DNA of 64,000 bases from Xiphydria camelus (GCA_963678675.1 OY783201.1:72001-136000); one strand, 5' to 3'. Positions 1 to 12,840 are shown, numbered from the stretch's first letter. Notes: a model not told the origin generated them from the letters alone. Numbers and translations are program-made.

Positions 1-365
1 ACCGTTGCGCGAAACAATTTGGAAGACTGACACTCAGTTATAAATTAGTATTCTTGTGTACATAATATGTATACATATGTATAGTACGTATAATCCATGC
101 GTCGCGCGGTCGTTTTCCGCTCTCGTCATAGTTATACATCATTTCGAGCAATGTTCGGAATAGAGATTTCGAACGAATCTCGATCTTCTCCCAATGTCTC
201 TCCGCGTCGAGACGCGGCGGGGTGCACCGTTAAATACAGGCGAACATTAATATCTACGTGGCATTGGAAAATGCCTAGACCCGCGAAGGGAACGCGTTTA
301 GGCATCTCGTCCTCGTCGGCTGTGATGAGATATACATATTATGTATACGCGGCTGTACACAACAG

Positions 366-589
366 GTACACCCGTGCTCACGGATACTGTCGCTGGTGAC
401 TTTTTTTTCAATGTTATTTTTAAACGTACTAACCAATGAACAATTAATTCTCATGCCACCATTAGCTACGGTGGCATCTACTCTCGTTAATGAAAGCATC
501 AGGATTGATTAATCATTGGTTAGTACGTTTAAAAATAACATTTAAAAAAGTCTGCACCAGCGACAGAATCCGTGAGCACGCGGGTGTAC
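366..589. mobile_element. Foldback element with about 75-base inverted arms
   Basis: The left arm (366-439) and right arm (513-589) are near-perfect reverse complements. They share the block ending in AACCAATGA on the left, which begins TCATTGGTT on the right, and outer ends with GTACACCC / GGGTGTAC. The 70-base loop contains a second short hairpin, ATGCCACC paired with GGTGGCAT, at about 452-476. No coding capacity is present. It looks like a MITE or other foldback repeat, but target-site duplications could not be assigned. Confidence 0.7.
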
Positions 590-2762
590 ATAAATGTAGT
601 AGGTAAGTACCTATATGACCGCTCGACTACACGTACGATTAATTGGTATACCGCGCGTGCATCGCCAAAGGTCTTTCCAATTCCCCCCGTAGTAGACCAT
701 TCGTACGGGCGCGTTTAGGTACGATCGACAGAGTAGACGTTTCCTAGTAAAAACTCGACTATATTGGCATAAATGTCGAGGACGTGTAAATGCGCTTACG
801 AGCAGACCCTCGTAGCACCGCCGCGGGCTACGAGGTTTCGATTAATTAAAACTGTGCATCGAGAAATTTTTCCGATTCCACGTCACCCGCGTCTCGACGC
901 GTATTTTTACAAGACGGAAAAAGCGGGCATTATTCGTCGTGGCGGATATTTGCCGAGGCTAAACGCATTCATATGTATACCCAGATATACCTATTATATG
1001 TACGTACCTACATTTTTGCCATCGACGCGTCGATTCAGTAATCACACGGGACTCGCGCAGCGCGCTGGATTTGGTTACTTACTTCGCATTTCGAGATCCC
1101 TGGATGCACGAATACCTACTCATCTGCCGCGATAAGACCCCCGTCGCGGGTGACTCGGGACGGCATTGGTCTGTTTCGAATCCGTTCGCTGAATCTCTTT
1201 TCCGTTATAATAGGTAAATACATATATCCTCTCGGGAAATTGTCAGTTAATTAACTGTCCCGCTATAACGAACGAGGCGATTTTTTGCCATAACAGTACG
1301 ACAGTCGCAACAGTGACGATGGTGCGACCGACGGGTAATAGAAATTTACTTGGACGGGGCTTCAGATCTACGGTCGCGCGCATTTGTATACCTACATGTA
1401 CAGACATATGTACCTATACCGTGGAGGGCGATATATCGTATGTATCGTAGACGCGAAACAAAACATCCCGCGATGCCGCGTCATTGCTTTCCGTAGAAAA
1501 CTGGAATAAATCGGTGTACTCTTACGACTACTTTTCGCCCGGGAATAAGGCTTCGCTCCCTGATCCACTAAAGTTAATCGAATTGGGTGACAGCTCGGTG
1601 CGGCTTCCGCGGAGAGGTCACGCTTGTCCGACAATTTCAAGAGTGTCTGACAATTACGATCGTCCCGCGGAAAAATGACTTTCCTCCGTCAACCGACGGG
1701 AGAATTGCGCGTTCGCTTTGTACCTATTCGTTCCCTTTTGGTTCGACTCGTACGTATCGATACGACTGGATGAAACTTTCCTTCCGCGTAGGTATTTATC
1801 GTAAAGAGAGTGAGGATTCGTATTATATGTACACATAGACAATCCAAAGTTCGTTGATTGTACATTATACGCCCAGCGAACACAGGAGACGACGCACGAT
1901 TGCGAGTAGGTACTTACATATTTACAAAAAGAAAAGACGACGATCACAACGCTTCGGATCGATCGTACTTCCTTACAACCGGGAGGGGGTCATTGGTTCT
2001 ACTATTGTATGTATTACACGGAAAATGTGTGTGTGTGTGTGCCGTCGCCAAGCACATCTACGTACTATACTTACCTACTCGCTCGCTGGCATCTACGACT
2101 CTTCATCTCGAAGCGCAAGCTAACCGTCGACGACGTTTCTCGTATCGGTGACGGACAATTTTGGATTTTCTCACACGTTTCTGATTCCCCTCGCGTGGTT
2201 CAGCGTTGAAATTTTTCAGATAACACCTCTGACGCCAAATATCGCCTATAACGCTTTCGCGGAGAATGATCCTTCATTCGTAACTGCTTTTCGAGAGTCA
2301 GATGCTTCCTTCGGTTTTCGGTAACGCAGTTACGATGTGTCGACGAGACGCCTTCTACTATACGTACTCGTAGCTTTTCGTAGAGCCACATACATACTTG
2401 TATTGTACAGACGCTCACGCGCATACATTATCATAAAATTGCACCTTGTTATGCATCGTTTATGCGAATTATAAATACGGGAGATTCCTCGTGGCTACCT
2501 AACCATCGCGTTGCTATTCGCTTACGCTCAACTCGAGGCGGAGCATAGATGCGGACGATTTCTCAAAAATAACAACGGCTGCTGCAGAGATCTTCAACGA
2601 AACACGGGGGCTCGTTTGAATTTACAATTTTATTAAGCCAACAATATGTTACATTATAAGATACTATAAAATTTACATCGTCCGTCGCAAGAACGGCACA
2701 AAGGTCGACCGCGTCCGATATCCTACGGTAAAAATAGGTTGATCAATCAACGTTCGGTATAC

Positions 2763-2887
2763 GAGGGCAGAGTGAAAGATCCGATACTTTTCTAGTATAG
2801 ATGGTGATTTTGAAATATAAATGAACAATTCATTTAAAAAAAAAAAGTGTTTAATTTAAAAAGTATCGGACTTTTCACTCTGCCCTT
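2763..2887. repeat. Short foldback repeat, about 29-base arms
   Basis: The left arm at 2763-2791 reads GGGCAGAGTGAAAG then CCGATACTTTT. The right arm at 2859-2887 is its reverse complement with one or two mismatches. The AT-rich loop includes a run of 11 A. It is non-coding and MITE-like, and could lie in the DCAF11 3' untranslated region. Confidence 0.65.
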
Positions 2888-3448
2888 GTACAATGTTAAC
2901 GCGCTTCTCAGATATCGACGTCTCGTAAGAATAATAATTAGATCTGTCAAAAAGTTTCTCGCAATCCACGCGCGATCGTAGAAAATATTATTATTTTCCT
3001 CGCCTTATCGCGTGAAATCTCGCGCCGATGTGCTTTCTCGAGATTTCCGCCCGAGTTCTGATCGACCCGTTAGCCGGATCTCGATTCGTTGGTGGAACAC
3101 ACTCGCGACTCGACCCGTAGGAAAGGCGATGAGCGATCGTTCCAGGAGCCTCGATACCTTCAAACGCGAAAACGAATGGTCGAGGTAGGAGGATTTAGTT
3201 CGCGACGAAGATCACGAAAGAAATCGCTCTCGCGTTTATCGGTATAATCGATCGATTGGACATGAGGTGGCATTTTGTAGACCGACCTTCCGCGTAAGGA
3301 ATCACGCGAGTATACGTATGTACACGATGCCTAGCAATTGGAAATCGTTCGGGAAGCTCCGTTCGCGCGAAGCTAGGAATTCGATTTTCGAAAATATATA
3401 TATGTATATACAATGTGGAATCGACGAATTTCGTTGATGGCGGAAACC

Positions 3449-3456
3449 GGGGGGGA

Positions 3457-3488
<32 letters not shown>

Positions 3489-3502
3489 GAGGAGGAGGAA
3501 GA
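3449..3502. repeat. GGA microsatellite with G runs
   Basis: Two G runs of 6-7 are followed by about ten GGA units. On the minus strand this is a TCC/CCC polypyrimidine tract about 140 bases past the DCAF11 stop codon. It can be read as poly-Arg or poly-Pro in some frames, but that is an artefact of the repeat. Confidence 0.85.
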
Positions 3503-3641
3503 AAAGTTTTTTCAGTCTTATGTGTGTAAGCTACTCTTGTAGGTCCGGAAATAATCCGGGCGCGGTAACGCTTTCTTCGATTGAGACGAGAAAACCAGCT
3601 TCCGAGGGTACCCGGTCGTCGTGCGGCTGCGCAACGGTTGC

Positions 3642-5406
3642 TCAGCAAGCAGCCTTATTACACTTTGCCTTTTGCGCCGCGATTCGCTGACTTCGACGCA
3701 ACGTACACGGCGGCGATTCGGAATCACTTTCTTCCTCCGCATCTTCGTCGTCAAGGGCAGGTTTAGACGCGTATCTCCAACTAGCTATCACGCCGTCCCA
3801 CTGAAACGACAAGGAGGAAAACCGAGCGTACCGCGCAACGTACGTCGAGAGAAACGTAACCGCTACGGTGTTTCGAGAGGCGGATACTCACGGAAGTAGA
3901 GACGATCTCTTGGTGAAACGGATGCCAACTGACGTCGCGCACGCACCCCTTGTGACCGATCAGAGAGCTTACTATCTTTCCGGTCAAAACGTCGTAAACT
4001 AGGAAAACGATACAAAGACCATTGGTATCGCGAGCGACGCTCCGACATCTCGGTGGTAGGTATCGCGCATCTCCGTTTCGCGAGACGGCAGTCGTCGTTT
4101 ACTTACTTATGACGCGTCCGGACGCGCATCCGGTATATATATACTTCTGACCAGTGGTGGCGGCCGGTGAAAAGTGGCAGCGTATGAGGGTTTGAAGCAC
4201 CGAGTGACCTCTGTATGTCATAATACTCGTATCGCCGTCCAGGAGATTCCCCGATTTGCATACTGGTGACAGAACGCACGGTACGGATCAAGATTGCATC
4301 GCTACTCACGAAACTAGACTCGTCAATTCACGCGATCGAGAGAAATTTGTACAGGCGTCCTCTCCCTTACATCGTTTGGGTACGCGTTGCCATCTGTAGT
4401 CCCAGTTTTGATTCGCAACGACTATGCGCGTATTCATCTCGCCGTTGTAATCGGAGAAGGCTCGAACGTCCCACAGCTTGATAGTTTGATCCTTGCTATT
4501 GGTCACCAAATGTCGGCCGTCTCCGCGAGGGTCTATATAAGTTATACCATCCATGTGTCCCGCCAAAACTCCCACGGGACGAGGATCGCTCTCGTTCAAC
4601 GTCCGCCTGTCCCAGACCTGTGAATCGTATCGCGGTGTTCGAGTATTCGCGGTGATGCGAACAAACTCACGAAAGTTGCGCTGCCGCGTCGCTACCTTGC
4701 ACAATCCATCATCTCCCGCGCTGTATAAAATTTGTGAAGTATCGTCCGCGAAGGCTACCGCGTTTACGTCCTCGTCGTGACCGTGGATCTGAAGAAACGC
4801 GGGACGATAGAGTCTAGGATCGTTCGTTCCTCGTACCAGCGACTGCAGGATCGATACGTACCCTGAAAGCTCGTTGCTGACATTCGCGGTCGTATACGTA
4901 AAGGAAACCGTCGTTGGCGCCACCGAGAATTTCCCTCCCGTCGCCGGAGAAGACTAGGGAGAATATGCAAAATCTCCGATCTTCTGGACACAGCGACAAT
5001 GACTCCTGATTGTTGAGTTCTCCGTAGACGGGGCATAGGTACACTGGAAGAATACAATCCTTCTTATCGACGTATCGCTTTGCTTCGCCGATAACGGAAG
5101 CTACTCACGACATTCGGACCAACTGGAATAGACAATGTAGTTGCCGTCAGGACTGAACGCCGTGTCTAAAATACTCCATCCGACGTCGCGTGCCGGAATC
5201 TTCTTAAATTCTACGAATTCTCCATCTTGCGTGTGGTAGAGGCGCAAAACTCTGTCTAGAGGGGTACGAGCGTTGACGTTTCGATTATTAAAAACAAGTA
5301 GAGGAGTTGTACTAATAATAATAACAGTAGTAGTAGTAGTAGTAGCAGTAGTAGCAGTAGCAGTAGCAGTAGCAGTAGCAGTAGCAGTAGCAGTAGCAGT
5401 AGCAGT

Positions 5407-5447
<41 letters not shown>

Positions 5448-6511
5448 CAGCAGCAGCAGCTGCAGCAGCAAAAGTAACGCACCTTGGCTAGCGGTGAGAA
5501 AGAATCGTCCATCTTTTGAGTAAGAACCACAGAAGGCTTTACTGCTATACTTTGCCGCTTGATACATCCTGTTTGGCAGAAAACTACTGGATATCCTGCA
5601 TTTCTCTCCGGAGCTGAAACCAGGACCGAGGGCTCTCTTTTGAATCATCGAAGTCACTGAGAGATCCGGCTTATTCAGGCCTTTCACGAGACCGCAGGCC
5701 TGCTTGGTCGCCAAACTTATTTCGCTGTGCTAAAAGCAGTCGACGGTATTTGCGTTACGCGCGAATAACCGACGCGATCGAACTTTATCGAATGAGGCGC
5801 GCTCACATCGAGTCTGGTCGTGTTTGGTGTGGAGTTGATTCTAGGAGGTTCCAAAGTGGTGGTGAACTCTTCGTCCGAGTCGTCATGGTCCGAAGTTATA
5901 AAACGTACCTGCCCGCTGTAATAAAGATATTGTTTACCTTGGTAACATAGTCTGAATAATGCATTCCTTTCCCGCATTATCGAGTAAACACGCGAGTAAA
6001 TGCGCGTCGACGTGGATTAAACAGGGGAAGTTCTAATCGTGTTTCCGATCGATCGACGACCATTTAGCTCGATCCGATTACTATGAAGAACAGCAATTTT
6101 GGGAAGTAATCTGCGAGAGAGAAAGAAAGACCGAGTACCAAGGGAATTGCGCGTCTCGGCAATAAATGCGACATGAAGAAAACAAAAAGAAACAGGTTAC
6201 AATTGAAACAGGTTTGGAACCGAGAATTGTCTTCCAAAGTTTGAGAACCGCTGCGAAGCGATATTCGCGATTCGCGTATGATGGATCTAGGTACCCCGTG
6301 AGAGTAACGCGGAACGAGGAAGAGACGTCGTGCATCCGCGACATTGAATGGTGCGGTACGCAAAAAATGAAGGTTAGATTTGCGTCGGACAGAGGGGAGG
6401 AACGTTTGACGCAAGATAATAATGGGCCAACCTTCGTATCAGGTACTGTAAAATTGCAGCTAGGCTTGGGTCCCGCTCAAGATCCATAGTACGAGAATTC
6501 ATGGATCCCAT
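3642..6511 (-). CDS. DCAF11: DDB1- and CUL4-associated factor 11 (WDR23-like), 508 aa
   Basis: Substrate receptor of the CUL4-DDB1 ubiquitin ligase; in animals this family promotes turnover of Nrf2/SKN-1-type factors (family knowledge). Coding exons, 5' to 3': 6511-6432, 5915-5807, 5729-5483, 5255-5109, 5043-4862, 4788-4696, 4617-4371, 4262-4107, 3998-3892, 3800-3642; the sum is 1527 bases. Residues 1-27 carry the ILQYLIRSGQVRF segment typical of the family. WD40 repeats run from about residue 125 to 470, with stretches close to vertebrate DCAF11 such as KAFCGSYSKDG, ILGGANDGFLYVYDRE, SKDQTIKLWDVR and GCVRDVSWHPF. Two DDB1-binding WDxR boxes are visible: WDRR near residue 288 and WDVR in the next blade. 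The tail is acidic then basic. The start is the most upstream in-frame ATG of exon 1; ATGs at codons 4 and 9 are possible alternatives. The exon 1 donor (GTTGGC) is weak. Intron 3 is almost filled by a triplet repeat. Confidence 0.93.
5313..5470. repeat. Compound triplet repeat in DCAF11 intron 3
   Basis: AAT, then AGT, then alternating AGT/AGC, then nearly pure AGC units (about 5407-5460 with one AGT break). The tract occupies about 70 percent of the 227-base intron between 5256 and 5482 and ends about ten bases from the exon 3 donor. In the minus-strand transcript it reads as CUG/CUA repeats. Frames through it give poly-Leu, poly-Ala or poly-Cys and are not coding. Confidence 0.95.
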
Positions 6512-6917
6512 GCAGACGAATAAACGAATAAAAGTTACAGTTCGAACCGAACGTGTGAGAGTAGGCAGCCAAGTAGTACACGCGCACTGCAATTCAAAGT
6601 GCGCCCACTGCAGGCTCACGTGAAACACACTGGCCACGAAATTGAAAAACGCGAAACTTATTTGGAAAATCGTCTTTCCGCCCTGCGCGCGACATCGAAT
6701 CGCAACGAGTATGTGATCGGTACTGGCACGTGACCGTTAGAAATGCTGGTCATACGATGTCGACGATGGAAGGGAAAATTGTTTTTGAGATTTCTACCGC
6801 CGAGTTTATTACCCTGGCGAAACCCGTCAGAAATACGCGCAACACACCGCAACCGCGCTTCGTCCCAATCGATTCTAGTGTGCTGTTCGTAGTGTATGTA
6901 GGTGCACACATCCAATG

Positions 6918-6951
6918 TACGTATGTATGTATGTATGTATGTGTGTATGTA
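6918..6951. repeat. GTAT tetranucleotide repeat
   Basis: About seven GTAT units with GTGT and GTAC interruptions. This is one of many short TATG/TACA-type tracts in the window. Confidence 0.85.
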
Positions 6952-9572
6952 CGTGCTTATACAGGCGATCGGAAATCGTCCCGGTGTGCACGCGCGGTAT
7001 ATCGATACAAAGTGGCGCCAAATTTAAATGTCAGTCGCGCTGATACCGAGAACAAGAACGTCGCGGTATGCATCCCGCAGCCGAGTTTTTCCGAACGAAA
7101 CATCCGACGCGTCATTCGCATTTTCAACGATACCTACACTGCTATCAGTATGACACGAGCAGAACTAACGAGCTAACTGGTAGATTATCGAAAGAACTGA
7201 TTGTCGGCTAGACGCGTACTTATGTGTATCATCGTATGAAGAAATATGAAGCGCAGTGAAACACGAAACCGAATGCAAATAAAGCGAACCAAATTTCTCA
7301 TATAAATATGTGGTACGCGTACGTGTAGAAATGCCATGCATATGTGTATCATCCGACGGACAAAATTTCAACGGAATTTCAAATACGCGAGAGGTGTGAA
7401 ATAATATAACACATATTTGTCATCGCGGGGAGTACACATTTATCACGCGTCCCATACGACGCGCAATCTCGAGAACAACTTCTCCTTCTCCGGTAGCACC
7501 GCAACGAGTGCGCACCCGTGCCACGTCTCACCGATTGAAAGATTGCGTTGAAATCGCGCGCGCACGACTCAACGTCTTCTTTAAAAGAGCGGAGCAATTT
7601 GACTTCTTCGTGTTACAGACGTCGCGTCGACCGTTCTGGTCTAAAACGCGTGCCTGTTTCACGAAAAACATCCAAAACTCCGCATCGTCGCAAAAACCCC
7701 AAAACCCCGCCACAAAATAGGGACGCGTACAATGGTACATGTACTATACCTACCTATAGGTATGTACATACCTACATATTATATGTTTCGCGTTGAATGA
7801 AATTCTGACCGACTGATCACCGCGTTCCCTTTCCCATTATCGTCGACACTTTCTCTCAGTCGAGCAACACGGTAGGTAGGGGGGTACGTGTGGAACAAAA
7901 TCATCCGAACTCTTCGCGCGGGGGCGGTAAGCGCATACGAGGGACGTATGTACGTGTGCAGCGAATCCTACGAGCCCAAATGGACCACACGCAACTCAAT
8001 CGGTACCCTCTCTCTCTACCACGGTACACGTCGATGCGCAACGTCCACACCTACCACCTAGGTAGGTAGGTATAGGTACCTTCACGCGTACTCTCGTATC
8101 TTCCGAGCATACCTTCTACCTACCTATACCACGTGTCGCGCCAGCACGACGACGAGGAAAAAGGTCGCGAAATGAGAATGGCAAATTTTTGCGAGCAGGC
8201 GCACCATCGTGATCCCCGTACGTGCGTACCTAGGTATACGCTTCAGCGCTGATCTACGGGAGGTTGCCCGTCTACCTAGGTAGGTACAGGGGTAGTCGCG
8301 AGCGAGCGAGGGCGTCGCATCCGGGTGGTTCTCGTACCCTCTGCGGAACGTCGCGCGCGCCGTTGGACTCGTTCCGCGTACTCGATCGAGTTCGGTGATG
8401 GTTCGAAGCAATCGATCAGGTATGCACCTATACCTATGTAGGTAGGAGTAGGTACGTACAGTCGAAAAATACTACCGGCGGCGGGACACTTCAAAGGGAC
8501 GCGTATGTACCTAGATAGGTAGGTAGGTACACGCGCGCGCGAGAGACGGGTGGGTGAATCGAACTTCGGTCCAGGTACCCGCGATGACCACGGGAGAGAA
8601 GCGATCGCGGATCGTTCGAGGATTACCGGCGTACTGCGCGGGCCCGGCCGGGAGAGCGATCGCGATCGCGATCGCGCAACGATCGTTCGGTGAGATGGGA
8701 AGCCGGTACAGGGTGAAGACGCGGCCGGGACGTCGTGCCGAGGGTACCAATCCTCGCGACCTTGGCCCAAATAGTTTGCGGGGAATTAGGCAGATCGGGG
8801 GAGCTGAAGTCGGAGGACGCCGGGGTATTGATGCAGGCTGCCGGTTGACAGGAGCCCCTAGCCGGAGCTACCTGCAGCCCAGACTCGTAATACCCAGGCA
8901 GGCCTATACCCTGGCCAAGTATACGCGTGCGCATTGTCGCGCTCTCGTCGCGACGGTGCGCGAGCGGGGGGGTGGGGATTGCCTCTGGCCCGTCCTGTCA
9001 ACAGGATAATGGGATCCTTCTTCAGTGTCGCGATGTAACCCGGCGTTGCGTCTACGTTCGTTCGTTTCCGTATAATGCGCTCCTAGTGGTGTACACGATC
9101 GTTGCGTCCGGCAACAGGTGAGGCAACTCGTCGGACGGTTTCTCAGCGAATTACGCATAGTTTTGACGCGCGCGAGCGCGCCGATCTTCGAACGTCGCGT
9201 TGCAGGGACGGGGGAGATTGCACGCGGGAATGAAAATCGAGATCGGCTCGCGCGGGCGCGGGCGCGCAATTTTTTTCGAAACAGACTACCGCGGATAGAT
9301 TCGCTCTCTCTTGGCGCGGATTCGGTTACGCGCGCGATCCGATTCGACGAGTTTCCCATCGCGCGGGGGGTTCGGCGATATTCGAATGTCGAGACTCTCC
9401 GCGCGAAAGGTATGTACCTATAAAAGCTCGCGTACAGTCCTTACAGCCGACGCGCGGAGAGCGGCGGCGGTGGTGGTGGTGATGATGGTGCGGTAGTTTC
9501 GATAGCGGTGGTACAGTGGCGATGGTGCCGGCACGATCGTCCAAGTTGGCGAAAGTAGAACGAGGACGATCT

Positions 9573-9577
<5 letters not shown>

Positions 9578-9608
<31 letters not shown>
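9578..9608. repeat. CA dinucleotide repeat
   Basis: About fifteen uninterrupted CA units in intergenic DNA. Confidence 0.95.
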
Positions 9609-9609
<1 letters not shown>

Positions 9610-10775
9610 CCCTTTGTCCGTATACGAACGGGGTGCCCTGCGTCCGCGATCCGTTAGATTCCGGGCAGGTGTCTCGTGCGCGGCTGGCGGAAGTACCTAG
9701 TTATAAATTGGCGCGCCTGAAATTTCACCGTAAATACATACCTACATACATATGTATGTATGTACCCACACTCTCTCGACAGGATCGCGACCACGTAGCC
9801 GCGACGATCTTCAACGCGCGACCATTTCGTTGATATCGCGTCTCCCGCGACGGAACCGATCCCCCGGCCTCTCGATCTCTCGGTTTCTTCCCCCTCGTCG
9901 CGGGGAAGTCGATTCCTCGCGAGAATCCAGCGGAAACCGAGTTTCGCCGAGCGAGGCTTCCCCGTGCGTCGGAGACGTTCGAATTTTTGCTCGGAGCAGT
10001 ATCCGCGAACGAGCCTGCATCGAAACGCGAATCGATCGCGGATTCACGTTTTTCGTTACGCGGCGCGGTGGCTTGACTTTCGAAAGATCGGTGCGTCGCT
10101 CCGGCAGAACTCTGCGGTACGACGTCGAGCGTTCGATACGCGCGCTCTCTCATCCGTCGACGCGCGGTCGGTCGGTCGGTCGGTCGGGTTTTCGATCGGA
10201 CGAAAACGATCGTTCTCGATTTCGACTCGGGGTCGTATCGAGTCGCAGGAGAAAGAAGCGCGAGACGAATTTCGTAATTCGAGAGGAACGAGCGGCACCC
10301 ACCGCCAATTTGCACGAGAACAACGCCAACTTGTTGAGAACGTACGTTCGATCGATCAACGGGCCGGACGCCGGTTAAATGGGTTGCGGGAGCCTCGCAC
10401 GGTCATCCTCGTTAACCCTACGTTATATGTACATACATACATAGTTACGTATGCGATATTGTACACCGTGAGCGAAGACCAACCTCGAGGACGGGCTATC
10501 GCCTGCTTCCCTTGCGAGAAGACGCATCCGCGGTTCTCTCTCGGAAACACGAGCAGGTACCCTCGGATTTTGTCGCCGTGTGTGTCGCTAGGTATTCTAT
10601 TTTCGACGCCGGTGACGTATGCGAGTGGTGCGTGGACCGAGGAACCGCGGGGGCGAGTCGGCGCTCGGGGCGCAGCGGGAGCGACTCCGCGGCTCGACGA
10701 AACTTCTTCGCTCGCGCGAATTGTCTCCGCGATCCCGCTCGTCGGGCGCTGTTGCGCCGATGGTTTTATCGAAGG

Positions 10776-11011
10776 ATATCAAGGGTTTCTTTCAAAAACA
10801 ACATATATCAAAAACGCCAATCCCTGTAGTATTGGTAATAATGCCTAGGTACTTACTCTTTCGTTGTGTCTAGCCGTGTAGTGGTGCCTACTCTTTCATT
10901 ATAATATTACAACACAGCTAAATACAACGAAAGAGTAAGTAGGCATTATTACCAATACTACAGGGATTGGCGTTTTTGACAAATGTTGTTTTTGAAAGAA
11001 ACCCTTCATAT
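10776..11011. mobile_element. MITE-like foldback element, about 90-base arms
   Basis: The left arm (10776-10867) and right arm (10923-11011) are near-identical reverse complements with a few short indels. Shared blocks include GGGTTTCTTTCAAAAACAAC, CGCCAATCCCTG and TACTCTTTCGTTG. The loop of about 55 bases is AT-rich. There is no coding capacity. The size, arm length and loop fit a non-autonomous foldback DNA transposon. Confidence 0.8.
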
Positions 11012-11339
11012 CGATAAACGGCTCAAACGGACGCGCTCAGCGCGGCGACGCACATACATAGGTACCTATACTTACGCGCGTCTTTGGAAAGCCCCGCGGG
11101 AACGAATCACGTAGGTACCCGCGTACGTACGCGGATATGAGGATGCACGGGGGCGATCGTCGTTCGGGAAGCGACGTGACACTCGGAAGTCCGATTACGC
11201 TCGCTATTCCAACGCGTACACATTTTAACGATTGCCTCTTTTCCTCATCTCTCTTGGACCCTTCCCCCATCACGCGTTCCTCCTTTCTTACACCCTCTTC
11301 AATCGCGCCCCCTTTCGCTCTCAATCCGACTCCCACGCA

Positions 11340-11342
<3 letters not shown>

Positions 11343-11380
<38 letters not shown>
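11343..11380. repeat. CT dinucleotide repeat
   Basis: About nineteen CT units inside a pyrimidine-rich stretch (about 11220-11400), intergenic. Confidence 0.95.
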
Positions 11381-11381
<1 letters not shown>

Positions 11382-12840
11382 CCGCCTACAAACGCACTCC
11401 CCCCTCTTGTACATGCAGGCCCATCGCGGAGGCGCGTTCGTTCTTTGGCGATTGAGCTCATCCGTACGCGTGTAAATTATCATCGCGCGTCCAACTCTCG
11501 AACCGCTATGTTACCGTCGATCGGAAGCAATTAGGTACCTATACTCGTGCTTTCGTTCTGCCGACCCTCTTGTTGCTCCCTTCCATCGACGCAACGCATC
11601 GTCGGGTTTCACTCGTATTTCTCCCGCAGGCGCACCAAGTCCTCATCCGTCGATTGGATCATCGAGAATGATAAGCGCTCTCTCTTTCTCTCTTGAGCCG
11701 TACGTATACGTATACCTATACCTATACGTATATGTATGTATGTATGTATGCGACGATACGGGTATTCGAGTTTCGCGAAAAAATCGCTCGCACGCGTGAA
11801 ATTCCGACCGAAATTGCCAAAGATCGCAGGGAGGAATCACGACGCGATGTGGAAAGAGGGATGTTCTTCTTTCCAGTTTCTCGCTTCGATTGGAATACAT
11901 TTCTATCGCTTCGTTCGGGAGGGCATCGTTGACGCGCGCGCGTAGGTATCTAATTCGTTTTCATGTCGACGTCGTTGATTTGAAATCCGTAGCATCAACT
12001 CAGCGGTCAGGGTTGACAGCGGGTGTCCAAACAGAGATGCGAACCACTTTTTTTTTCCTGCTTCTCGTATACTTCTAGTATATCGTATCCGATACCAAAC
12101 TCGCGCGCGTAATCGAGGAGACTGCGGAATATTTCCCGGAGGGTTCGAGGGTCACCACTCGCGTTGACACGAGTACCTGTGCACCGGTCGCGCGAGCTAT
12201 CGGAATTTCTTTTCGGGAACGCTCTCGCTTTCGCCGCTTCCGCAGGCGCCTCTCCCCCTATTTCGCCTCTCTCTGAAATTCCGATCGCGTGAAAATGATT
12301 TTCCTCCTCGAAATTCAAATTTGCGATCGGAGTGGTGCGCGGTACGGTTCGTATCGTTCGTATCGCGTTACTCGCGAAGCGCCTCCGTGCCACCCGAGAC
12401 TCGGTTCAATTTGTCACGGAGCCAATAGCGAACCAATTGATCGGCCACGAACAAAGACGACTATTATTTCGCGGCGGGACGAGGGAACTTGCGCGGAAAC
12501 GCGGTCGTTTCGCTTGTAATTCATTGGGAAAACTGCGCGCCGCGCAAAGAATCGAATCAACTCGTGCACGCGCACTTATCCGGGTAAGGAGGAGGAGGAG
12601 GAGGAGGAGGAGAGGGACGATCAAGTTACGACCGATTTCGACCAATCCCCGTTTCACTCGCGCGCGCGTAAATCTCATGATCGCGTATCGCGAGTTGGGC
12701 GCATTTCCGTCGATGTGTGGTCGCCGACTGACAGCTTCCACGTGTATAGTATGTATAGTAGAGGGACTTTTCCCGGGTCCCCCTCGTTTCGCAATGCGCG
12801 AAGCTCCCCGTAAATATTTATTCCGAGGGTAAGAAGATAA

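Larger units (their letters stand above)
1..3641. other. Non-coding 5' part of window, downstream of DCAF11
   Basis: No exon with recognisable protein similarity was found on either strand. The stretch holds two hairpin-forming inverted repeats (366-589 and 2763-2887), a GGA-rich microsatellite (3449-3502) and short TACCTA/TATGTA tracts. The part nearest DCAF11 may be its 3' untranslated region: the first clear minus-strand AATAAA (TTTATT on the plus strand) that I noticed is near 2630, about 1 kb past the stop. Open frames here are short and have no family resemblance. Confidence 0.6.

Noticed and set aside
5256..5482. Poly-Leu extension of DCAF11 exon 3
   Set aside because: The open frame continues through the triplet repeat, but the family requires splicing at 5483, and the next exon picks up the WD40 sequence in phase.
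9964..10848. Open frame of about 294 codons in the CpG-rich spacer
   Set aside because: The sequence is Arg/Ser-rich and compositional, several overlapping frames on both strands are equally open, there is no domain, and it runs into a foldback element.
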